Positions 1-7,001 of a stretch of DNA of 10,887 bases are shown one piece after another. The translations under genes and the position numbers were made by a program. Position 1 is the first letter of the stretch, and each line of letters opens with the position of its first letter. The notes under the pieces were generated by a model. That model was not told the DNA's origin. It made no database searches and worked only from the letters and a program-made list of their open reading frames with translations. Origin of the DNA: Spirochaetota bacterium (GTDB lineage Bacteria > Spirochaetota > UBA4802 > UB4802); NCBI GenBank assembly GCA_018399855.1, contig JAGYNX010000044.1:1-10887 (forward strand), given 5' to 3'.

Positions 1-14
1 GGGAAAAGGGTACC

Positions 15-464
15 ATGAAAAACTTTATAGAATACACTGATATACATTACATAAAGGACATTACATCAAAGAACAAGTTTGATGCCATAGAAGAGCTGGC
101 CCGTGTCTTTGAAGGGTCTGACGTGTGCTCGGATGTGGATGAACTTGTCAGGGCATTGAAAGAACGAGAAGAGATAATGACCACCGGCATAGGTTTTGGT
201 ATCGCTGTTCCACACGCGAAGATACGTGCGGTCAATAAAATCGCGTTTGCCATCGGCATTTCCCGAAAGGGAATAGAGTTTGATTCAATTGACGGTAACC
301 CGGTAAACCTCATAATACTGGTTGCCGCGGGTGAACGGCAGCACAAGGAATACCTGAAACTTCTCTCCCAGATCATGGGTTTGCTCAGGGATGAAAATAT
401 CAGGAAACAGGTTATCGGGGCGAAGAAACCTGAGAAGATCCTGGAAATAATGAATAACAAATAA
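15..464 (+). CDS. PTS fructose/nitrogen-type EIIA domain protein (PtsN-like)
   Basis: A 149-residue single-domain EIIA protein of the fructose/mannitol/PtsN type (PTS_EIIA_2). Family members accept a phosphoryl group from HPr or NPr on a histidine, and either pass it to a sugar permease or, in PtsN-like proteins, act as a regulatory switch on ion transporters and kinases. The phosphorylated histidine is visible as His67 in GIAVPHAK, after the usual REEIMTTGIG segment. The second conserved histidine is His110 in GERQHKEYL. Length fits a stand-alone EIIA, with no EIIB, EIIC or CBS part. The ATG at 15 has an AAAAGGG ribosome site at 4-10. The stop lies 8 bp before the ClC gene, so the two are almost certainly co-transcribed, and no sugar permease is seen nearby. 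A regulatory role is therefore more likely than sugar uptake. The family call is firm; the target is inferred. Confidence 0.9.
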   Translation: MKNFIEYTDIHYIKDITSKNKFDAIEELARVFEGSDVCSDVDELVRALKEREEIMTTGIGFGIAVPHAKIRAVNKIAFAIGISRKGIEFDSIDGNPVNLIILVAAGERQHKEYLKLLSQIMGLLRDENIRKQVIGAKKPEKILEIMNNK

Positions 465-472
465 TTGAGAAG

Positions 473-2290
473 ATGAAGGAGCAGATAGATTCCTACCTGA
501 GTTTTTTTTCCAACCTTAGACGCTGGATACAGGATTCCTACCTGGAGTCGGACATCTCACGATACGTGGCGCAGATATTTTTTGCCATGATACTTGGTGT
601 CCTGGCGGGGCTTGGAGCGGTGCTTTTCCATTTCCTCCTGGAATACATGCGGGTGCTTTTTGATCCCGGTCACCAGGGGGTTGTATCCGGGATCAGCAGG
701 GACATGGTGTTTCTTGTTCCGGTTGCCGGGGCTGTAATCATAGGTACAACCACCTGGATGTTTCCCGCCCTTTCCCGTGAAAGGGGTGTGGTGAATGTCA
801 TCAAGTCACTTATCATCAAAAAGGGTTTCATTCCCCTCAAGGTAACCGTCTTTCACCTTTTTAATTCCATTATTACCATCGGTACCGGTATACCCCTTGG
901 TCCGGAAGGACCTGCAGCCAAGATGGGCAGTGGCATCGGTTCATTCATGTCGCAGGTGTTTCGGCTGAAAAGTGACAACATGAAGATGTATACAGCCGCG
1001 GGGGCTGCCGCGGCAATATCGGCGGTGTTTAACGCCCCCATTGCCGGGGTATTTTTTGGTATAGAAGTTATACTGCTGAACGACCTGAAAAACGAGGCAC
1101 TGAGTTCACTTATAATTTCATCGGTAGTTGCGGACATTATTTCCCGTGCTGTCCTGGGAAATGAAGCCCTGTTTAAGATACCGGAATATACATTTGAGGT
1201 GGTTTCTGATTTCCCCTACTTCCTTTTGCTTGGGATTGCCTGCGGCTTTATTTCCATATTATTTTTCTTCTTCTCAAAACTGATTAAAAAGTTGTTCGAT
1301 GAAAAGTTGAAGGTGCGTAATATCTATGTCCGCCTGATACCCATTTCACTGGTTTTCGGCTTGGTGCTGATGAAGTATAACGAGTTGTACGGTAGCGGGT
1401 ACAGCATGATAAACAGTATCCTTAATTATGAGTATACGGTTACCACAATATGCGTGCTGCTGGTATTGAAAATAATTTTTCTTGCCGCATTCCTGCACGC
1501 CGGTGCCTACGGGGGACTGTTTGCCCCGTCACTTGGGATCGGGGTGATGTCCGGTTTTATCTTCGCGTCGGGATTGAACTACCTGTTTAACCTGTCCCTT
1601 GACCCTGTAGTTTTTGCACTGGTAGCCATGGGTGGGCTGCTTGCCGGGATAAATTCTATACCCCTTACATCCATGATGCTGGTGTTCGAACTGACCAGTG
1701 ACTATCGTTTCATTCTTCCCCTGATGCTGGTAAGCATTATGGCATACATCGTGGTGGTGTATGTGAACAAGGGTACTATATACGCTTCGGAGTTAATGGA
1801 AGAGGGGATAGACGTGAGCATGATGGGGGAGGTAGATCTGCTGGGGCAGGTGAAGGTAAAAGACCTGATGAAAAAAGACTTCGACACAGTCAGCTACCGT
1901 GTTCCATTCCAGGCTCTTCTGCAGGAGTTGCTTCGTTCAAGGTACGGTGATGTGAACGTGGTTGATGATAGGAAGAGACTGATGGGGGTGGTTTCGCTGA
2001 AAGAGGTGCGGCAGGCACTCATCAACAATGAACTGGTTGACCTTCTGATTGCCGGTGATCTCATTATCACCGTTCCGGTGGTAACCGCAGATGACCAGGT
2101 GTCCGTGGCCGTTCAGAAGATCGAGAAATACGATATCGAGAATATACCGGTAGTGGCAAAGGACGGGTATACTATCATAGGCATGCTGCGCCACCAGGAT
2201 ATCCTGCAGGCCTACAGCACCCTCCTTGAAGCATGGGAAACAGACAGGTTCTTGTCTTCTTATTCCTTTGACAGGAAGAAGGATAAATAG
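473..2290 (+). CDS. ClC-family chloride channel/transporter with C-terminal CBS pair
   Basis: A 605-residue voltage-gated ClC-type anion channel or H+/anion antiporter. The membrane domain (about residues 30-440) carries the gating glutamate as Glu145 in GPEGP (family GREGP), FNAPIAG at 186-192, the helix-N motif GGLFAP at 347-352 and the pore tyrosine Tyr437 in GTIYASEL. Two CBS domains follow, at about 460-515 and 520-580, and in related proteins these bind adenine nucleotides. Several signatures are degenerate. The GSGIP/GHGVP segment reads ERGVVNV near 103-109, the Arg of GREGP is Pro144, and the position of the internal proton glutamate of E. coli ClC (Glu203) is Val199, next to the retained Glu198. 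Valine there is typical of channels and of proton-uncoupled members, so transport mode is open. The gene starts 8 bp after the EIIA stop with a weak GAGAAG ribosome site, which suggests translational coupling. Confidence 0.92.
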   Translation: MKEQIDSYLSFFSNLRRWIQDSYLESDISRYVAQIFFAMILGVLAGLGAVLFHFLLEYMRVLFDPGHQGVVSGISRDMVFLVPVAGAVIIGTTTWMFPALSRERGVVNVIKSLIIKKGFIPLKVTVFHLFNSIITIGTGIPLGPEGPAAKMGSGIGSFMSQVFRLKSDNMKMYTAAGAAAAISAVFNAPIAGVFFGIEVILLNDLKNEALSSLIISSVVADIISRAVLGNEALFKIPEYTFEVVSDFPYFLLLGIACGFISILFFFFSKLIKKLFDEKLKVRNIYVRLIPISLVFGLVLMKYNELYGSGYSMINSILNYEYTVTTICVLLVLKIIFLAAFLHAGAYGGLFAPSLGIGVMSGFIFASGLNYLFNLSLDPVVFALVAMGGLLAGINSIPLTSMMLVFELTSDYRFILPLMLVSIMAYIVVVYVNKGTIYASELMEEGIDVSMMGEVDLLGQVKVKDLMKKDFDTVSYRVPFQALLQELLRSRYGDVNVVDDRKRLMGVVSLKEVRQALINNELVDLLIAGDLIITVPVVTADDQVSVAVQKIEKYDIENIPVVAKDGYTIIGMLRHQDILQAYSTLLEAWETDRFLSSYSFDRKKDK

Positions 2291-2291
2291 T

Positions 2292-2318
2292 ACCACCGAG
2301 GCACAGAGATACAGAGAA
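2292..2318. repeat. CACAGAG-type short intergenic repeat
   Basis: Directly after the ClC stop the sequence reads ACCACCGAGGCACAGAGA followed by TACAGAGAAC, an imperfect reiteration of a CACAGAG core at 8-9 bp spacing. Similar ACCACRGAGNCACAGAG strings are frequent between genes in many environmental bacterial genomes, where they are often mis-called as small proteins. Its origin is unknown. Here it overlaps the possible terminator of the preceding operon. Confidence 0.5.
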
Positions 2319-2331
2319 CGTGTTCTTTTTT
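2313..2331 (+). terminator. Weak intrinsic terminator after the EIIA-ClC operon
   Basis: AGAGAA (2313-2318) can pair with TTCTTT (2323-2328) across a CGTG loop, and a run of six T ends at 2331. The stem is AT-rich with one G-T pair, so it is marginal, but it is the only hairpin plus T-tract in the gap and sits 23 bp past the stop codon. Confidence 0.3.
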
Positions 2332-2336
2332 CCAGA

Positions 2337-2366
2337 TTTACTTGACTTTTAGATAAACTCTAAAAT
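2337..2366 (+). promoter_or_regulatory. Candidate sigma-70 promoter for leuS
   Basis: TTTACT (2337-2342) and TAAAAT (2361-2366) are spaced 18 bp apart. A better -35 match, TTGACT at 2342-2347, is too close to that -10 (13 bp) and has no good -10 at 16-18 bp. Transcription from near 2373 would leave a leader of about 68 nt before leuS. That is too short for a T-box, and no T-box sequence is seen. Confidence 0.4.
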
Positions 2367-2440
2367 ACATCGAACTATACATGGCGCCCACGGGTGGTGC
2401 GGGTATGTTAATTTATGAAGTTGCGTGACGGGGTATTTGT

Positions 2441-4909
2441 ATGGCAGAACGAGAGTATAACTTTACCGAGATTGAAAAGAAATGGCAGAAACAGTGGGAC
2501 AGTGAAGAGGTCTTCACCAGTGAGGTTGATGATGACCGGGAGAAGTATTACCTGCTGGAGATGTTTCCCTATCCTTCGGGAAGGATACACATGGGACATG
2601 TGAGGAATTATACCATCGGTGACCTCATGGCAAGGTATTGGAGAATGCGTGGCTATAACGTCCTCCATCCAATGGGGTGGGACTCCTTCGGGCTTCCTGC
2701 AGAGAACGCTGCCATAAAGAACAACATTCCCCCGAAGAAATGGACTGAAGAAAATATAGAACATATGCGTGAGCAGTTTAAAAAACTCGGATTTTCATAT
2801 GACTGGAACCGTGAGATTGCCACCCATACAAAAGAATACTACAGGTGGAACCAGTACGTGTTCGGCAAGATGTTCGAGAAGGGGCTGGCCTACAAGAAGA
2901 AGGCTCCTGTGAACTGGTGTGAAACCTGTAACACGGTGCTTGCCAATGAGCAGGTGGAAAACGGCCTGTGCTGGCGATGTGAGACACAGGTGAACCAAAA
3001 AGAACTGAGCCAGTGGTTTTACAAGATTACCGATTACGCCGATGACCTGCTAAAGGGAACCGAAACACTGAAAGAGGGCTGGCCTGAGCGTGTGTTGACC
3101 ATGCAGAAGAACTGGATCGGAAGATCAACCGGGCTTGAGATTATATTCAAGCTTGAGACAGGTGAGGATTTTCCAATTTTTACCACCAGGCCGGACACGG
3201 TGTATGGGGTTACCTTCATGGTGATCGCCCCCGAGCATCCCTTTCTTGACCGGGTGACCGATCCGAAAGTGCGTGAATATATTGAAAATGCCAGGGCGCA
3301 GTCACTTGTTGACAGGGTGTCCGAAGAGAAAGAAAAGGAGGGGATGGACACCGGGCTGAAAGTGATCAACCCCTTTAACGGTGAACGGGTGCCATTGTAC
3401 GTTGGAAACTTCGTGCTGATGGAATACGGAACCGGTGCCATCATGGCGGTGCCTGCCCATGATACCCGTGACTTTGCATTCGCGAAAAAATACGGTATAC
3501 CTATTAAGATCGTTATAGATAACCCTGATGAGCCGCTGGATGTCGCAACGATGCCCGATGCTTACGTGGAGAAGGGTGTCTGCGTGAACTCCGGTCCTTT
3601 TGACGGTGTAGACAACGTGACAGCCATGGAGAAGATATCTGATCATGCCGAGAAAGAAGGATTCGCCAGGCGCAAGGTACAGTATCGCATCAGGGACTGG
3701 CTGATATCCCGGCAGCGGTACTGGGGCTGTCCCATCCCGGTGGTGTATTGTGAAAAATGCGGTGCGATGCCCGTACCCGAAGACCAGCTTCCGGTGGAAC
3801 TGCCCACCGAGGTTGACTTTCACGGTGACTCACGCTCCCCAATGGTGACCATGGATGAGTTCATTAATACAACCTGCCCAAAATGCGGCGGTGCGGCCAC
3901 CCGTGAGACAGACACCATGGACACCTTCGTGGATTCGTCATGGTATTTCGCGAAGTTTACCTCGCCAAAATCGAAAGAGATATTCGACTTTGACGAGGTG
4001 GACTACTGGATGCCGGTTGACCAGTACATCGGCGGTATCGAACACGCGGTGCTGCACCTGTTGTATGCCCGGTTCTACACCAGGGTGCTCAACGACCTTG
4101 GCCTGGTAAAGTGCAGGGAACCCTTCAAGAAACTGCTCACCCAGGGAATGGTGATCAAGGACGGGGCCAAGATGAGCAAGTCCAAGGGGAACGTGGTTGA
4201 CCCCGACGAGATTATCAGCATGTACGGTGCCGATACCGTCCGCTTATTTATGCTGTTCGCTTCACCGCCTGACAAGGATCTTGACTGGTCAGAGAAGGGC
4301 GTGGAGGGATGCTTCAGGTTCGTAAACCGGGTATGGAGAATACTGCAGAAATACAGTGAGCTGTATACCCCCTCTTATTCCTTTGACGGGGTAACCCTGG
4401 AGGGTGATCTTAAAAAACTTCGCTCAGAACTTCACCGAACGGTGATGGTGGTTACCCGTGATATCGCCGAGCGGATGCAGTATAATACCGCTATCGCCCG
4501 AATGATGGAACTGGTAAACGCACTCTACCAGCTGGATGAAAAACTTGCCCAGAGCGAGAAAGGACGGTTGGTGATATCTGAGCTTTTTGAAAAACTGGTG
4601 CTCATGCTTGCCCCCTTCGTGCCTCACGTGGCAGACGAGATGTGGGAGATGCTGGGTAATTCAGGAATGCTCATCGACCATACATGGCCGGATTACCTCG
4701 AAGAGCTGACGGTTAAGGACGAGATAGAGGTGGTGTTCCAGGTGAACGGAAAGATACGTTCAAAGGCCATGGTAGCAGCAGACATGGGTAAGGACGACCT
4801 GGAAAAGATGGCACTTGCAGATGAACGGGTGAAAGATTTTACCGACGGTAAAGACATCAAGAAGGTGATCGTGGTGCCCGGCAAGCTGGTAAACGTGGTG
4901 GCCGTGTAG
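2441..4909 (+). CDS. leuS: Leucyl-tRNA synthetase
   Basis: An 822-residue class Ia synthetase that charges tRNA-Leu with leucine in the cytoplasm. The ATP-binding signatures are HMGH at residues 50-53 and KMSKS at 577-581. A zinc-type pair lies at C160/C163 and C177/C180, and a second CxxC pair near 430-490 (YCEKC and CPKC). The CP1 editing domain that hydrolyses mischarged tRNA is present, with the threonine-rich TTRPDT at 248-253 and the GTGAIMAVPAHDTRD segment. The C-terminal tRNA-binding domain ends in the typical VNGKIRSK and VPGKLVNVV stretches. Length is normal (about 800-880). The start is bounded by an in-frame stop at 2426-2428, and ATG 2441 is the first methionine after it; it begins MAEREYNF, as leuS proteins do. 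The ribosome site (ACGGGG) is weak. The gene is probably monocistronic. I see no truncation or missing catalytic motif. Confidence 0.98.
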   Translation: MAEREYNFTEIEKKWQKQWDSEEVFTSEVDDDREKYYLLEMFPYPSGRIHMGHVRNYTIGDLMARYWRMRGYNVLHPMGWDSFGLPAENAAIKNNIPPKKWTEENIEHMREQFKKLGFSYDWNREIATHTKEYYRWNQYVFGKMFEKGLAYKKKAPVNWCETCNTVLANEQVENGLCWRCETQVNQKELSQWFYKITDYADDLLKGTETLKEGWPERVLTMQKNWIGRSTGLEIIFKLETGEDFPIFTTRPDTVYGVTFMVIAPEHPFLDRVTDPKVREYIENARAQSLVDRVSEEKEKEGMDTGLKVINPFNGERVPLYVGNFVLMEYGTGAIMAVPAHDTRDFAFAKKYGIPIKIVIDNPDEPLDVATMPDAYVEKGVCVNSGPFDGVDNVTAMEKISDHAEKEGFARRKVQYRIRDWLISRQRYWGCPIPVVYCEKCGAMPVPEDQLPVELPTEVDFHGDSRSPMVTMDEFINTTCPKCGGAATRETDTMDTFVDSSWYFAKFTSPKSKEIFDFDEVDYWMPVDQYIGGIEHAVLHLLYARFYTRVLNDLGLVKCREPFKKLLTQGMVIKDGAKMSKSKGNVVDPDEIISMYGADTVRLFMLFASPPDKDLDWSEKGVEGCFRFVNRVWRILQKYSELYTPSYSFDGVTLEGDLKKLRSELHRTVMVVTRDIAERMQYNTAIARMMELVNALYQLDEKLAQSEKGRLVISELFEKLVLMLAPFVPHVADEMWEMLGNSGMLIDHTWPDYLEELTVKDEIEVVFQVNGKIRSKAMVAADMGKDDLEKMALADERVKDFTDGKDIKKVIVVPGKLVNVVAV

Positions 4910-4915
4910 AACCGG

Positions 4916-5314
4916 TCATATCATCTTCAGCTCCACCAGGGCACTGAATACACAGATGAGTCCCGCGGTAATGCGGACAGCGGCATCAAAGAGGATGGCA
5001 ATTGTTCGTCCACGGGGGCTCATCTCTTCCATTCCCTGGAGAAACAGTCCCCCCATTTTATGGGGATACAGCAGCACGAAAGGCCCCGTGAATACCACCA
5101 CAAGCCCTATAATAAAGATGATGGTTTCAAATCGTGCCCCGTTATAAATGGTAAGGGGGAACCCCGCCGCCATAAGCAGTATGCCGTAGAGGAAGAACAG
5201 CCTGTGGGATACCCAGTAGCGCCATATTTTCATCATTACCGAGGGCAGCAGCAGTTCAACCAGTCCCACCGTCGCAACGAAGATCCCAAATACCAGCACG
5301 TAGATTGTCAACAT
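4916..5314 (-). CDS. Small four-helix membrane protein with apparent internal duplication
   Basis: A 132-residue hydrophobic protein I cannot assign. Four transmembrane segments are visible at about residues 3-23, 39-58, 64-84 and 105-128, with no signal peptide or catalytic motif. The halves look related: each has a helix ending in a proline-methionine stretch (P24/M27 and P84/M87), a polar loop with S/R residues, then a helix containing an AAG or TAG turn (MAAGFP near 48-53, ITAGLI near 115-120). The layout recalls tandem DUF2065-type hairpins, but that comparison is from memory and weak. GGAG sits 8 nt before the ATG at 5312-5314. Its stop lies 6 bp from the leuS stop on the opposite strand, so it is convergent with leuS and probably has its own promoter. 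The gene is likely real because of the hydrophobic pattern and ribosome site; function unknown. Confidence 0.75.
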   Translation of the reverse strand: MLTIYVLVFGIFVATVGLVELLLPSVMMKIWRYWVSHRLFFLYGILLMAAGFPLTIYNGARFETIIFIIGLVVVFTGPFVLLYPHKMGGLFLQGMEEMSPRGRTIAILFDAAVRITAGLICVFSALVELKMI

Positions 5315-5352
5315 TACATACGCTCCATAAAAGTTAGTTTAATCGCATAATA

Positions 5353-5382
5353 TATATATGCCGTTAGTATATCATTCGTCAA
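5353..5382 (-). promoter_or_regulatory. Candidate promoter for the small membrane protein gene
   Basis: On the minus strand TTGACG (5382-5377) is followed after 18 bp by TATATA (5358-5353), about 40 bp ahead of the start codon. A TG-A-TATACT extended -10 just downstream of the -35 (about 5366-5374) is an alternative. Confidence 0.4.
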
Positions 5383-5458
5383 GCCTTCGTGAAAAATTAT
5401 TTTTGGCTCATTTGGGAATATTGGGAAACTATTATACAGATCTAAAGACATGAAACCG

Positions 5459-5498
5459 CTCGCTTTGCTCGACGCTGTGCTGAGCGAAGCCGAAGCAT
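5459..5498. repeat. GCTGAGCGAAGCCGAAGC-type dispersed palindromic repeat
   Basis: GCTTTGCTC (5462-5470) and GAGCGAAGC (5482-5490) form a nine-pair stem with one G-T pair around an 11-nt loop, followed by CGAAGCA. The unit resembles the GCTGAGCGAAGTCGAAGC strings scattered between genes of many bacteria. It is GC-rich in an AT-rich spacer, consistent with an inserted or dispersed element. There is no T-run, so it is not a clear terminator. Confidence 0.5.
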
Positions 5499-5500
5499 AC

Positions 5501-5520
5501 ACACAGATTAACACAGATGA
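5501..5520. repeat. ACACAGATTA decamer pair
   Basis: Two adjacent decamers, ACACAGATTA and ACACAGATGA, differ at one position. CACAGATTAACACAGAT strings are another intergenic repeat class common in environmental genomes. It directly abuts the preceding GC-rich palindromic repeat. Confidence 0.5.
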
Positions 5521-5532
5521 TATTTTTTTATG

Positions 5533-5572
5533 TTGCGTGAATTTCCCGATAATTAATATATTATGGTATACT
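5533..5572 (+). promoter_or_regulatory. Candidate promoter(s) for the DUF362 gene, including an extended -10
   Basis: TGG-TATACT at 5564-5572 is an extended -10 element. Just upstream, TTGCGT (5533-5538) and TATATT (5557-5562) give a second possible sigma-70 pair with an 18-bp spacer. Starting near 5579, the leader would be about 78 nt. Confidence 0.5.
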
Positions 5573-5602
5573 ATTTTTACAATGAGGGATAATATCTTAA
5601 TC

Positions 5603-5650
5603 TTCACGGAAAGGATTAGAAACAGGACAGTGAAACCGTGAACAGGAGAG
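5603..5650 (+). promoter_or_regulatory. Leader with inverted repeat and duplicated AACAGGA before DUF362
   Basis: TTCACGG (5603-5609) is complementary to CCGTGAA (5636-5642), giving a seven-pair stem around a 26-nt loop that ends just before the AGGAGAG ribosome site (5644-5650). TTCAC could instead pair with GTGAA at 5630-5634. AACAGGA occurs at 5621-5627 and again at 5641-5647, the second copy forming the ribosome site. A role in translation control is only inferred. Confidence 0.3.
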
Positions 5651-5656
5651 TTGGTG

Positions 5657-6994
5657 ATGGCGGTTAAAAAGACAGCGAAGAAAAAAACAGTGAAGAAGAA
5701 AGCAGCACAGGTGATGTTTGCAGATACACTTCCCGGGATTGACATCGCGGTGCGGCAGGTGTTCGACCATTTTGGCGGGGCGAAGAAACTGCTGAAAAAG
5801 AGCGGGGACGTGTACCTGAAGGTGAACGCCATTGACCTGAAGATGTACAGCTACACCGACCCCCGGGTGATACGCGGGGTTATACAGTATTTCAGGGAGG
5901 GGGGAGCCAGGAATATATACGTGATCGAGAACTGCACCCAGGGTAATTTTACCCGCCTGGTGTTCAAGGCCACGGGGATGGAACAGGTGTGCAGGGAAAC
6001 GGGTGCCATACCGGTATACCTTGATGAAACTGACTCGGTGCCGGTGTACCTGGAAGGGGTTGAACAGTTCATCGATATCTCGTCTTTCGTATACCAGAAG
6101 CTCATACTCGAAGGGGATGAGAACCTGTATGTGTCACTGCCCAAGCTGAAGACCCACTCCATGACAGAGGTAACCCTTTCCATTAAGAACCAGTTCGGGC
6201 TGGTGCACCAGTTCAGCCGGATTGCCGATCACAACTTCAGGCTGCATCAGAAGTTCGCAGACATCTACCAGGTGATACGGCCTGATTTCGTGGTAATTGA
6301 CGGCCTGGTGGCCACCAACCACGGGCATTATATTGCCGGGAAAAACCTGGATGAATGTATCGTACCAATGAACTGCCTCATCGGCGGGCCAGACCCCATG
6401 GCGGTTGACGTGGTGGGGGCATCTTTCATCGGGTATTCTCTTAAAAATGTAAAACACCTCACCCTTGCCGCACAGAAGAACCTCGGGGAGAGCAGGCTTT
6501 CCAGCATCGAGATAGTGAACAAGGACATATACAACAAGCGAAAGAAAAAGCTTACCCATGAACTGCTTGATAGATATCCCCCTGACGTGAAGATACTTCG
6601 GGGAAAGGAACGCTGCTGCAGGGAGGGCTGTAGAAGGAATACTGAGACCTGCATGGAGGTATTTCACTCGGATTTCGACGGTAGGGGTGGCTTTACCGTG
6701 TTGATGGGAAAGGGTATTGATCCAGAAGAGGTGGCGAAGATAACCGGGCCGGTACATATCGCCGGCAGCTGTGCCATACAGGATTACGGCATGGAAATTG
6801 AACAGCGAGCGGGAAAAAACCTGGTAACCATGAGCCATGGGTGCAACAACCTGGCGGAGACCATTCACGGACTGACAAAACAGATGAAGGTGAGCACACT
6901 GGCCCTTGCCGGCGTGAACCCCCTTTCATCACTGGGTAGTCTCATACAGGCAAAGCTGCATGGGACGAAGGCCAATATACCACCTGTTTTTTGA
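5657..6994 (+). CDS. DUF362 domain protein with lysine-rich N-terminal tail
   Basis: 445 residues from the ATG at 5657. That start is preferred over the in-frame TTG (5651) and GTG (5654) because AGGAGAG lies at 5644-5650, placing GGAG 8 nt away. Residues 1-18 are a basic tail of AKKK/VKKK units. The rest is a DUF362 domain: VYLKVNAID (52-60), the YTDPRVIRGVI region (66-76), KLKTH (163-167), LSIKNQFG (174-181), VVIDGLVAT (212-220) and GGPDPMAVDVVGA (243-255). DUF362 proteins are mostly uncharacterised and often carry a ferredoxin domain. None is present here, but there is a compact cysteine group (C320, C321, C325, C332) and two further cysteines in SCAIQDYG (C372) and SHGCNNLA (C396), which could bind a metal or cluster. 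Function unknown; a redox or metal role is inferred. It has its own promoter and ends 7 bp from the convergent hydrolase gene. Confidence 0.88.
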   Translation: MAVKKTAKKKTVKKKAAQVMFADTLPGIDIAVRQVFDHFGGAKKLLKKSGDVYLKVNAIDLKMYSYTDPRVIRGVIQYFREGGARNIYVIENCTQGNFTRLVFKATGMEQVCRETGAIPVYLDETDSVPVYLEGVEQFIDISSFVYQKLILEGDENLYVSLPKLKTHSMTEVTLSIKNQFGLVHQFSRIADHNFRLHQKFADIYQVIRPDFVVIDGLVATNHGHYIAGKNLDECIVPMNCLIGGPDPMAVDVVGASFIGYSLKNVKHLTLAAQKNLGESRLSSIEIVNKDIYNKRKKKLTHELLDRYPPDVKILRGKERCCREGCRRNTETCMEVFHSDFDGRGGFTVLMGKGIDPEEVAKITGPVHIAGSCAIQDYGMEIEQRAGKNLVTMSHGCNNLAETIHGLTKQMKVSTLALAGVNPLSSLGSLIQAKLHGTKANIPPVF

Positions 6995-7001
6995 AATAAT
7001 A

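Larger units (their letters stand above)
5315..5656. other. Divergent intergenic region without a gene
   Basis: 342 bp between the divergent membrane-protein and DUF362 genes. It is much more AT-rich than the flanking genes. It holds the minus-strand promoter near 5353-5382, a TTGGGAA direct repeat at about 5410-5425, two classes of dispersed short repeat (5459-5520), the plus-strand promoter near 5564-5572 and a leader with inverted repeats up to the ribosome site. Open frames here run through repeat sequence and show no protein-like composition. Confidence 0.7.

Noticed and set aside
2373..2440. T-box riboswitch or leader peptide before leuS
   Set aside because: The leader is too short and lacks a specifier stem, T-box sequence or leucine-rich small frame; only a small imperfect hairpin near 2386-2403 is seen.
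5651..5656. TTG or GTG start for the DUF362 protein
   Set aside because: The ATG at 5657 has the better spacing from AGGAG (8 nt), and the TTG at 5651 is too close to the ribosome site.
5314..5832. Minus-strand 172-codon frame across the divergent spacer
   Set aside because: It runs through dispersed repeats and the DUF362 leader, overlaps the lysine-coding start antisense and has no ribosome site or recognisable domain.
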